NCBI GenBank assembly: GCA_027624955.1
Contig: JAQBTG010000039.1
Location: forward strand, 1-37,543
DNA from: Pseudomonadota bacterium
Lineage (GTDB): Bacteria; Pseudomonadota; Alphaproteobacteria; UBA828
Direction of reading: 5' to 3'
DNA length: 37,543 bases
Part shown: in pieces, positions 16,018-23,340 of the stretch
How the letters are laid out: each line of letters begins with the position of its first letter
How positions within the stretch are numbered: position 1 is the stretch's first letter
Position numbers and translations under genes: made by a program
The notes under the pieces: generated by a model
The model's database searches: none
The model's input: only the letters and a program-made list of their open reading frames with translations
Told to the model about the DNA's origin: nothing

Positions 16018-16926
16018 ATGACCAAGAAAAATATCGGCGAGACCAAACAGTGGCTGCATGCGGCCAAGACGATTTCCGAGGCGCTGCCCTATATGCGGCG
16101 CTTTGCGGGGCGCACCTTCGTCATCAAATATGGCGGCCATGCCATGGGGAATTCGTCGCTCGCGGAGAACTTCGCCAAGGATGTCGTGCTGCTCAAACAG
16201 GTCGGCATCAATCCGGTGGTGGTGCATGGTGGTGGGCCGCAAATCGAAAAAATGCTGCAACGGTTGAATATTGAGAGCCATTTCGTCGATGGCCTGCGGG
16301 TCACCGACGCGGCCGCCATTGAAGTAGTTGAAATGGTGCTTTCGGGCACCATCAATAAGCAGATCGTGAGCACCATTAACGCGGCCGGTGGCACGGCGGT
16401 CGGGCTGAGCGGCAAGGACGGCAAATTGCTCGAAGCCCGGCGCCTGGAGATCTCCGCCGGCGGCGCGGACGGCGCTGGCGGAAGCCCGATCGATCTCGGA
16501 TTTGTCGGCGAACCGTCACGCGTCAATATCGGTGTTCTGCAATCCTTCGAAAAATCGAACATCATTCCCGTCGTGGCACCGATCGGCGTCGGACCGGCGG
16601 GCGAGACTTTCAATATCAACGCCGACACCGCTGCCGGTGCGATCGCATCGGCGATGTCGGCGGCCAAGCTGATCATGCTCACCGATGTTGCCGGCGTGCT
16701 CGACCAAAAGGGCGAGCTGATCAGCACGCTCAACTTCGCTGAAACCGAAACGCTGCTCAACGGCGACAGCATCAAAGGCGGTATGATTCCCAAGTTGAAA
16801 ACCTGCCTGTCGGCACTCAAGGATCACTGCGAGGCAGCGCATATTCTCGATGGCCGCATACCGCATTCCTTGCTCCTGGAAATATTCACCTCGCATGGCA
16901 CCGGCACCATGATCGTGCCCGACTAA
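16018..16926 (+). CDS. argB: Acetylglutamate kinase
   Basis: The 302-residue kinase phosphorylates N-acetylglutamate in the second step of arginine synthesis. Amino-acid-kinase-fold motifs are present: KYGGHAMG near residue 42, VVHGGGPQI for the substrate loop, SGKDGKLL, and the nucleotide-site region LTDVAGVLDQKGELI. Its place after engB is usual in alphaproteobacteria. The ATG at 16018 has AGG about 9 bp upstream; an in-frame TTG at 16003 is a less likely start. Confidence 0.96.
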   Translation: MTKKNIGETKQWLHAAKTISEALPYMRRFAGRTFVIKYGGHAMGNSSLAENFAKDVVLLKQVGINPVVVHGGGPQIEKMLQRLNIESHFVDGLRVTDAAAIEVVEMVLSGTINKQIVSTINAAGGTAVGLSGKDGKLLEARRLEISAGGADGAGGSPIDLGFVGEPSRVNIGVLQSFEKSNIIPVVAPIGVGPAGETFNINADTAAGAIASAMSAAKLIMLTDVAGVLDQKGELISTLNFAETETLLNGDSIKGGMIPKLKTCLSALKDHCEAAHILDGRIPHSLLLEIFTSHGTGTMIVPD

Positions 16927-16935
16927 GTAGGAAAA

Positions 16936-17031
16936 CCCTCTCCCCAGGGGAGAGGGGGAATCCAAAGCGCGCTAAGCGCGCCAAGCTCTCTCCCCCCACC
17001 TAAACCCTCCTTCCCCGCTAGGGAGGAAGGG
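16936..17031. terminator. Palindrome cluster between convergent argB and recO
   Basis: Two strong hairpins lie in the 115-bp gap: CCCTCTCC/GGAGAGGG at 16936-16956, and an imperfect CCCTCCTTCCC/GGGAGGAAGGG with bulges at 17005-17031. Between them is a short GCGCGC-TAA-GCGCGC palindrome. None has a long T run. They may end transcription from both sides or be a dispersed intergenic repeat; the CCCTCTCC type is often repetitive in GC-rich genomes. Confidence 0.5.
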
Positions 17032-17041
17032 CTTATCACGG

Positions 17042-17761
17042 TCACGAACTCGTCAGACGCTCCAGGAAGCGCTCCCGCGCAGGCGGTACGCTGGCGCCGG
17101 CAAAGACATGCGCAGTGAGAAACCAGCCTGTCAGATGGAGCGCCGCGCGCAAATCATCCGCCGTGGGCGGGGCGGCATCAGCGCGCCACAAGAACGCCGG
17201 CAACGGCAACAGCTTTTCGCGCCAGCGCTCACCCGCCGCCGCCGACACGGCACGCCCCGAGCGCGGTGATACATATTGTAAGTTCTCGGCCTCTCCAGTG
17301 ACCGCACAAGCCGAAAGATCAAGGCCGAAGCCGAGCTCAGCCAAAAGCGTGAGTTCGAAGCGAGCATAAGATGCTCCCCACTCCGCGGCGCTTTCGATAT
17401 CTTCGCCGAGCCCAGAAAAGCCGGCATAAAGCGTCGGATAAGATTGGCGCTCCGGCAACGCCGCCTCGATCACGGCACAGGCTGAAGACAAGGCGGAAAG
17501 GCGCAACGCATCGTCGAGCAGCCCGGCGACGCGGGCGCGCACCAGCTCACAGCGGAAATTGCCGAGATGCTCATCAAGCCGCGCCCGCCATACTGCGGTG
17601 ACGACATTTCCGGCCTGATAGAGACCACGCGCGCGCCGCCCCTGGCCACCGCGCACGAGACCGGCATGACGGCCATGCAATTCGGTGAACAGGATCACCA
17701 ATGACGACGTTTCGCCGTGCCGCCGCGCCGACAACACAACACCTGAATCGCTCCACTCCAT
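17042..17761 (-). CDS. recO: DNA repair protein RecO
   Basis: The 239-residue protein helps load RecA on SSB-coated gaps in the RecF pathway. The N-terminal OB-fold begins MEWSDSGVVLSARRHGETSS, a standard RecO start, and continues with a GLVRGG-type strand; the C-terminal part is helical. The ATG at 17761 matches the family start; upstream in-frame starts (17770, 17821) would add residues with no family match. In most alphaproteobacteria recO follows era directly, but here a separate gene on the other strand lies between them. Confidence 0.92.
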   Translation of the reverse strand: MEWSDSGVVLSARRHGETSSLVILFTELHGRHAGLVRGGQGRRARGLYQAGNVVTAVWRARLDEHLGNFRCELVRARVAGLLDDALRLSALSSACAVIEAALPERQSYPTLYAGFSGLGEDIESAAEWGASYARFELTLLAELGFGLDLSACAVTGEAENLQYVSPRSGRAVSAAAGERWREKLLPLPAFLWRADAAPPTADDLRAALHLTGWFLTAHVFAGASVPPARERFLERLTSS

Positions 17762-17930
17762 AGCAAGCATATAGCACGGGCGGGGCCCCCCCGCGCGCCG
17801 AGAAGCGCTGCGGGCGGACATGGATTGTCAATTAATTAACCTTATCGGCTCAATATTTCGATCGAATTTCACCGAGTTCGGGAAATCGTCCAGACGGCAG
17901 CTACAGCGACTAGAGGAGCGACGATAGCCA

Positions 17931-18968
17931 ATGACCCGTACCGGCACCGGCGGCGCGTTGCACAGTCTGGACACGTCCGGCAGAGCCATGGGATATGATC
18001 TCGATGATGTTAAGGTCGTCTTGTTCAGCCCCTTACAGAATTCACGGCGCATCATCCTCGATGCCGTCCACGGCGCGGGGTTTCGCCACGTCAATGTGGT
18101 GAACTCAATCGAGGCATTGCGCCGCGCGGTTCAAGATACTGGCATGGACATGCTTGTGCTTGAGACCAACGAGCATGCCGAGGCGGTCTGTCAACATATC
18201 CAAGATATTCGCCATGGCCGGCTCGGCAGCAATCCCTTTCTCGTCATCAATGTTATTACCTGGAAACCGAGCGACGACGTGATTCGCACCTTCGTCAATG
18301 CCGGCGCCGACGACATCATCGTGATGCCGATTTCGATTGGCGCGGTAACAAGCCGGGTCGACAATATAATCGAGAACCGCAAAAAATTTGTCGCCACGTC
18401 GCTCTATGTCGGCCCGGACAGGCGCCAACCGGGGCGCAGAAACGATTCCGAACTTGCCGCCTTCGATGTGCCAAACGGCTTGCGCTACAAGGCGACCGGC
18501 GACGAATCGGCAAAAGTGGATATGGCGCGGATTGAACGCGCTAATTCCATCGTTCGCGAACATCGGTTGCGCCGTACGACGCTGCAACTCCGCAGTTTCG
18601 CCGCCACCATGCAGCAGTTCATCAAGGGAAATCCAAACCTCAGCGTTCCGGCGAACCAATTGTCCGATATGTCGGAAATGGTTCAGTATATTGCTCGCCA
18701 TACCGAGAATGATTCCCGCAAAGAGATTCTTAATCTAGTGGAATCCTTGCAGAAGGTCATGAACGAGGCTGAAGCCGACGCCCGGTCTGAAACGGAAATA
18801 TTCGCCCTTCTGGCCGTCCATGCCGACGCCCTGCTGGCGCTGCTGCGCGGCGAAAAAGAAGCGGCGGACCTCGTCGTGCGCGCCGTGTTTACGGCCACCA
18901 AAATTCTTGAAACGCGCCTGCATAAACGACGCGGCGCGGCTGAGAACGGCGCCGAAGGCAGTAGCTAG
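17931..18968 (+). CDS. Degenerate receiver-domain (pseudo-response-regulator) protein
   Basis: The 345-residue protein has a receiver-like fold (about 26-150) with the right strand-helix rhythm, but the phosphorylation residues are changed. The acidic pair after strand 1 is FSP, the phosphoacceptor position in MLVLETN is glutamate, and the switch lysine is methionine in VMPIS. It is followed by a YVGPDRR linker motif (about 163-169) and a helical region to the end, with no DNA-binding or output domain I recognise. It probably acts through protein-protein contacts, but its job is unknown. The ATG at 17931 has GGAG about 13 bp upstream; an ATG at 17988 lies closer to the domain. Its stop overlaps era's by 4 bp, tail to tail. 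Confidence 0.75.
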   Translation: MTRTGTGGALHSLDTSGRAMGYDLDDVKVVLFSPLQNSRRIILDAVHGAGFRHVNVVNSIEALRRAVQDTGMDMLVLETNEHAEAVCQHIQDIRHGRLGSNPFLVINVITWKPSDDVIRTFVNAGADDIIVMPISIGAVTSRVDNIIENRKKFVATSLYVGPDRRQPGRRNDSELAAFDVPNGLRYKATGDESAKVDMARIERANSIVREHRLRRTTLQLRSFAATMQQFIKGNPNLSVPANQLSDMSEMVQYIARHTENDSRKEILNLVESLQKVMNEAEADARSETEIFALLAVHADALLALLRGEKEAADLVVRAVFTATKILETRLHKRRGAAENGAEGSS

Positions 18969-19894
18969 CTATCGAACTCGAGACCGAGATCGCGGTAGCG
19001 TTCTGGATCATCAGCCCAGCTTTCGCGGACCTTCACGAACAAAAACAAATGCACCCGGCGCGCCAAAAGCTCTTCAAGCTCGATGCGCGAGTCCTGGCCG
19101 ACAGCCTTGATGCGCTGTCCGCCTTTTCCCAGCACCATGGCCTTGTGGATGGGGCGCGACACATAGACGATTTGTTCGATTCTAACCGAGCCGTCTTTTA
19201 GCTCGCGCCAAGTCTCGGTCTCCACGGCGAGCGAGTATGGCAATTCCTGATACAGTTGCAGGAATAGCTTCTCGCGCGTGATTTCAGCAGCCAACAGGCG
19301 CTCGGAGATATCGCTAAGCTGATCTTCGGGATAGAGCCACGGCCCCTCGGGCAGCAAGCCGAGAAGATGGTGCAACAAATCATCGACGCCCTGGCCGTCG
19401 AGCGCCGAAATCATAAAGATGCGCTCGGCAGACGCGCCGTCGTCCAGCGCGGCGGCCAGCGGCAACAGGCTCTCATGCGATACTTGGTCAATCTTGTTGA
19501 TCGCCACTAGGGCCTTGCGCCCCGACTTAACCAGGCTTTTGCGGATTTGCTTGGTATTCTCATCGATGCCTCTCTGGGCGTCGATAAGAACGAGAATGGC
19601 ATCGGCGTCCTGGGCGCCGCTCCACGCCGCATGTACCATCGCGCGCTCAAGGCGGCGCTTGGCGTTCTCGAAAATTCCCGGCGTATCCACCAGGACGAGC
19701 TGCGCCGCGCCTTCGATACGAATGCCGCGCACGCGCGAACGGGTGGTCTGCACTTTTGGCGATACAATCGATACTTTGGCGCCGACCAAACGATTGACGA
19801 GGGTGGATTTCCCGACATTGGGAGCCCCTAGAATGGCGACGAAACCGGCGCGGCGCGGCTCCCCGGGGCGGGGCGGCTCCAAGGAATCAGTCAT
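18965..19894 (-). CDS. era: GTPase Era
   Basis: The 309-residue GTPase binds 16S rRNA and checks 30S maturation. G1 is GAPNVGKST (23-31), G3 DTPG, G4 NKID, and the C-terminal KH domain includes VLGKGGQRIKAVG for RNA binding. It overlaps the end of rnc by 8 bp and is translated with it. The order acpS-lepB-rnc-era is the usual alphaproteobacterial one. Confidence 0.97.
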   Translation of the reverse strand: MTDSLEPPRPGEPRRAGFVAILGAPNVGKSTLVNRLVGAKVSIVSPKVQTTRSRVRGIRIEGAAQLVLVDTPGIFENAKRRLERAMVHAAWSGAQDADAILVLIDAQRGIDENTKQIRKSLVKSGRKALVAINKIDQVSHESLLPLAAALDDGASAERIFMISALDGQGVDDLLHHLLGLLPEGPWLYPEDQLSDISERLLAAEITREKLFLQLYQELPYSLAVETETWRELKDGSVRIEQIVYVSRPIHKAMVLGKGGQRIKAVGQDSRIELEELLARRVHLFLFVKVRESWADDPERYRDLGLEFDS

Positions 19895-20615
19895 TATCGG
19901 CCCCCAAACGATGCATCAAAATTTGCGCCGCCGCTTGTTCGGCGGCCTGTTTGCTGCCGCCTGAGGCGGTGGCGCCTGGAAAATCACCGATTTGCACCTC
20001 GATTTCAAAATGTGGCGCATGCGCTGGGCCGTCGCGTGAAATCAGGCGATAGACCGGCAAAACGCCATGCTCGGCTTGCGCCCATTCCTGCAAGGTGGAT
20101 TTCGGATCGCGCGGCGGACTCTTTTCGCCGGTCATCGGCGCTACCCAATAATGCTGGATGAAGCGCGCTGCCGCCGCATAGCCGCCGTCGACAAATATTG
20201 CGGCAATGACCGCCTCACAGCTATCCGCGAGATTGGCGGAATTTTCGCGCCCGCCGCTTTCTTCTTCGCCTTTGGCCAGGATCAGATAATCACCAAAGTG
20301 CAATTCCCGCGCGATGCGTTCCAACGCCTCGCGCCGGACCAGCGCGGCAAAGCGCCGCGCCAGCGAGCCTTCACTTTCGCTGGGATATTGCGCATGCAGC
20401 ATTTCGGCCACCACTAAGCCAAGTACGCGGTCACCGAGAAATTCGAGCCGTTGATTGGATTGGACGTCGCCTAAGACAGCGCTCGGATGGATGAACGCCT
20501 GAGTGAGGAGTTGGCGATCTCGGAAACGGTGAAAAAGTTTCGCCTCGAGTTTTTCGGCGATCGCTTGAACCTGGTCCGCGCCACGCGCCGCGGTGGCGTT
20601 GCGACGGCCAGCCAC
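19887..20615 (-). CDS. rnc: Ribonuclease III
   Basis: The 242-residue enzyme cuts double-stranded RNA, including rRNA precursors. The signature RLEFLGDRVLG gives Glu58 and Asp62, and the second metal-binding pair is Asp131 and Glu134 (ADSCEAVIAAIFVDGG). A double-stranded-RNA-binding domain forms the C-terminus (DPKSTLQEWAQ to the end). The GTG start overlaps the lepB TAG by one base (TAGTG), so translation is probably coupled. Its end overlaps era. Confidence 0.97.
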   Translation of the reverse strand: MAGRRNATAARGADQVQAIAEKLEAKLFHRFRDRQLLTQAFIHPSAVLGDVQSNQRLEFLGDRVLGLVVAEMLHAQYPSESEGSLARRFAALVRREALERIARELHFGDYLILAKGEEESGGRENSANLADSCEAVIAAIFVDGGYAAAARFIQHYWVAPMTGEKSPPRDPKSTLQEWAQAEHGVLPVYRLISRDGPAHAPHFEIEVQIGDFPGATASGGSKQAAEQAAAQILMHRLGADND

Positions 20616-21391
20616 TAGCGGATCGCAGTGAACAGGCGCTCAAAGCGGGTCGCCTTGCCCCACTTCCAAATTTCCCATATTTCGGCGCCGCCATTGGTCG
20701 AGTAAAAAATAAACTCCGCCCGGCCAACCAGATTCTCTGCCGGAATGAAGCCGACACCAGAATAGGCATTGTCGATGCGGCTATCGAGAGAATTGTCGCG
20801 GTTGTCGCCCATCGCGAAAAAATGACCCTCAGGCACGCTATAGACATCGGTATTGTCGAGATTTCCGTTGGGGTTGGCGTCGAGGGTGTGGTGGACGGCG
20901 CCGTTGGGCAAAATTTCCTCGAACTGAACGATGGAGCGTGACCGGCCGTAGACGTCATCGAAGGTAAAATTCTCAATCTGATTGCGCTCAATCGGGATGT
21001 CGTTGACGTAGAGAAGTCCTTCTTTGACCTGAATACGGTCGCCGGGCAGACCAACGATACGCTTGATATAATCGGTCTCGTTGTCGCGCGGCAGCTTGAA
21101 CACTGCGACATCGCCGCGCTCGGGCTCGGAACCGAACAATCGCCCGGAGAACAGGTCGATTTCCCAGGGCAACGAATATTTGCTGTAGCCGTAGGCATAT
21201 TTAGATACGAACAAATAGTCGCCAACCAGCAGCGTCGGGATCATCGAACCGGAGGGTATATTAAACGGCTCAAGCGCCACCGTGCGGACGACCATCGCGG
21301 CGATCACCGCATAGGCGACGGTGCGGATGGTGTCCCAGATTCCGCTAGATTTCCGTTTCTTTGGTCTGTCGCTGGACTTCGTTCTTGCCAT
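20615..21391 (-). CDS. lepB: Signal peptidase I
   Basis: The 258-residue inner-membrane serine protease removes signal peptides from exported proteins. A membrane anchor (about 24-38) is followed by the catalytic serine Ser49 (PSGSMIPTL) and the catalytic lysine Lys110 (YIKRIVGLPGD). The late conserved box GDNRDNSLDSR is intact. It is translationally coupled to rnc by a one-base overlap. An adjacent acpS gene lies 73 bp upstream on the same strand. Confidence 0.97.
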   Translation of the reverse strand: MARTKSSDRPKKRKSSGIWDTIRTVAYAVIAAMVVRTVALEPFNIPSGSMIPTLLVGDYLFVSKYAYGYSKYSLPWEIDLFSGRLFGSEPERGDVAVFKLPRDNETDYIKRIVGLPGDRIQVKEGLLYVNDIPIERNQIENFTFDDVYGRSRSIVQFEEILPNGAVHHTLDANPNGNLDNTDVYSVPEGHFFAMGDNRDNSLDSRIDNAYSGVGFIPAENLVGRAEFIFYSTNGGAEIWEIWKWGKATRFERLFTAIR

Positions 21392-21464
21392 GGGGCTCGT
21401 GGGCTCGTGGAAACTGGTTATGCGTGGCGACGGAATTGCCCAGCCTGCGTGAACCGCGTTCGCG

Positions 21465-21872
21465 TCATTCTTGCGAGGCGGCGAGGGCGGTGATGATCAC
21501 GATGGCCTGGGCGGTCGGCGGTTCGTCGGTTAGAGACACGTCGATCTGTGTGGTCATGCCTGAAGGCGTTAGGGATTGCAAGCGTTCCGCCGCACCGCCC
21601 GTGAGCCGCATGGTCGGTTTTCCCGACGGCAGATTGACGACTTCCATGTCACGCCAAAAAACCCCCCGGCGAAATCCAGTGCCGAGCGCCTTGGAACAGG
21701 CCTCTTTGGCGGCGAAACGCCGGGCATAGCTTTCGGCGCGCGCCGCGCGGCGTTCGGATTTCGCGCGTTCGCCCTCGGTGAAAATGCGGTGGATAAAGCG
21801 ATCGCCAAAGCGCTCCAGAGTGCGCTCGATGCGCCGGATATCGATGAGATCGCTGCCCAGGCCAATAATCAT
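21465..21872 (-). CDS. acpS: Holo-[acyl-carrier-protein] synthase
   Basis: The 135-residue enzyme transfers 4'-phosphopantetheine from CoA to apo-ACP. The magnesium-binding aspartate Asp8 lies in [12 protein letters not shown], and the second conserved motif [16 protein letters not shown] holds the catalytic glutamate (about Glu57). In related genomes pdxJ normally comes directly before acpS; here a DUF2062 membrane protein gene occupies that place. Confidence 0.96.
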   Translation of the reverse strand: MIIGLGSDLIDIRRIERTLERFGDRFIHRIFTEGERAKSERRAARAESYARRFAAKEACSKALGTGFRRGVFWRDMEVVNLPSGKPTMRLTGGAAERLQSLTPSGMTTQIDVSLTDEPPTAQAIVIITALAASQE

Positions 21873-21960
21873 CTGCGAAACAGGGCCGCGCGAGCCGCCG
21901 CAACGAATATTTCGATTTGTCGCCGTTTGATCGATCTTGACGCCCGGCTTGCCCGCCCGC

Positions 21961-22683
21961 TCATCCGCCCTTGCTTTCGCCGACGGCGCGTTTGATAGGC
22001 GTGATTGTCGCAGACGGCCGCGGGTCCTCCTGATGAGAAGGTTCCGGAATGGTCAAATCATCGACCGATTGGCTGGCGCTGGCAGGCAATTTCCCGGTGT
22101 TGCTGTTTGCCACCGCGTTCGCCCGTTCGCGCTGTTGCTCGGCCAAGACCTGCTGGCGCTTGATGCGACTGGTATGGCGGTGATGCTGATAATTGGCGAT
22201 CGCGCGGTGGATGGGAATGTAGAAAATCACCCAAGTCACAAGGCCGGCCGGGATGCCACCGATGATCATCGGCACGCCGATGGTTGAAAAATGATCGAAA
22301 ATCATGGTGAGGCTGAGGTCGGAAAAACTCAGCTCCGGCATTTCCCGCCCAAGAATTTTGCTACCCAACCACAGGACACCAAACCAGATTCCCGGAAAGG
22401 TCCAGGGATTGCCGATTGCGGTACCGATAGCGGAGGCGAGAAGGTTGGCGCGCAACCCCCAAGCCAGAAAGGCGGCCAGGAGAAAATGTAAGCCGATGAA
22501 CGGCGTGAACGACACGGCAGCGCCGAGAGCGAATCCGCAAGCAATCGAATAGGGCGTGCCGGGAAGCCGCTTGATGCGGAACCCATAATATTTTCCGGCA
22601 CGCCGCCAGCCCATCCGCGGCCAGAGCAGCTCCACCAGCCGGGCCAGGATGGAGCGTCTGCGCCGACGGCGGAATACGCTCAA
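21961..22683 (-). CDS. DUF2062 family membrane protein
   Basis: About 240 residues. A basic N-terminus (FRRRRRRS) and [10 protein letters not shown] are followed by the family core [23 protein letters not shown], then hydrophobic segments and [11 protein letters not shown]; the C-terminus is a soluble tail. Members are inner-membrane proteins of unknown biochemical role. The TTG at 22683 is chosen because GGGGGAGG lies 6 bp upstream and because the family usually begins at this point. An ATG at 22860 in the same frame would add 59 residues that look non-homologous. A 27-codon leader ORF ends on this start. Confidence 0.82.
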   Translation of the reverse strand: MSVFRRRRRRSILARLVELLWPRMGWRRAGKYYGFRIKRLPGTPYSIACGFALGAAVSFTPFIGLHFLLAAFLAWGLRANLLASAIGTAIGNPWTFPGIWFGVLWLGSKILGREMPELSFSDLSLTMIFDHFSTIGVPMIIGGIPAGLVTWVIFYIPIHRAIANYQHHRHTSRIKRQQVLAEQQRERANAVANSNTGKLPASASQSVDDLTIPEPSHQEDPRPSATITPIKRAVGESKGG

Positions 22684-22763
22684 GCCGAGCCTCCCCCGGA
22701 CCGAAGGCAGATACCCGGCGCAAAACCGGAAATCGCATGGCGATGCATCGCTTTGTACTTCAT
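22680..22763 (-). CDS. Putative 27-residue leader peptide coupled to DUF2062 gene
   Basis: An ATG at 22763 has an excellent ribosome-binding site (AGGGAGAAAG) and opens a 27-codon frame beginning MKYKAMHRHAISGF and ending SGGGSA. Its TGA overlaps the TTG start of the DUF2062 gene as TTGA, the classic arrangement for coupled translation. The peptide is basic and has no recognised domain. It could be a regulatory leader or simply a ribosome-delivery device for a weak TTG start. Confidence 0.45.
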   Translation of the reverse strand: MKYKAMHRHAISGFAPGICLRSGGGSA

Positions 22764-22924
22764 CTTTCTCCCTATCGACGGCCCAATTTTGTTTTTTTAA
22801 TGACCGTGGATATTGCAAAATATCGTAATGACAGGGCGTTGCGCAAGCGATCCGCCCCATTCCGCGGACCGTGACCCGGCCGATAATCTATATATGTGCG
22901 TCTTTGTCGCCGCTTGCGAGCACC

Positions 22925-23320
22925 CTATTCGAAGAAACTCGCGATATCCGCCAATGCTTTCCGCGTGATATCGGGCACTTTTGCGTGCTTGGCAGGAGGC
23001 CCGCGACCACGATCATGACTACGCGCTCATTGTCCCGGCGGGCGGGCGGCCCGGCGAGCAGGCGGGTGGACAGGCGAGCAGGCTGCGCCCAACCGCATGG
23101 AATTGGGCGTAGGGGTGAGCGTGGCGAGGCCCACATGATAAAGCGCGGTCAACACCAAGCCAACCAAGATACCGATGCTTTCGGCTGCGTCATATTGCTT
23201 GATACGCTCGCCCACCGCATCGACGTCATAATTGCGTTGAAAGGCGATGATTAGTTTGGGGCGCGGTTTCGAGATGGGATTTGTTGGCGTCTGTGCCGAG
23301 CGGCTCCCGCACTTTCCGCC
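22925..23320 (-). pseudogene. Nitroreductase-family remnant (C-terminal part, frameshifted)
   Basis: Reading across frames on the minus strand gives a recognisable nitroreductase C-terminal half: KSHLETAP, then (frame change) LIIAFQRNYDVDAVGERIKQ, YDAAESIGILVGLVLTALYH and VGLATLTPTPNSM, then (frame change) NERVVMIVVAG, then (frame change) AKHAKVPDITRKALADIASF ending in TAG at 22925-22927. At least three frameshifts break it, and the N-terminal half is absent because the rel gene ends at 23341. The parent was an FMN-dependent oxidoreductase. It occupies the position between rel and acpS where pdxJ usually sits. Confidence 0.78.
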
Positions 23321-23340
23321 GCGCCTGGGGCGCGGGCCGA

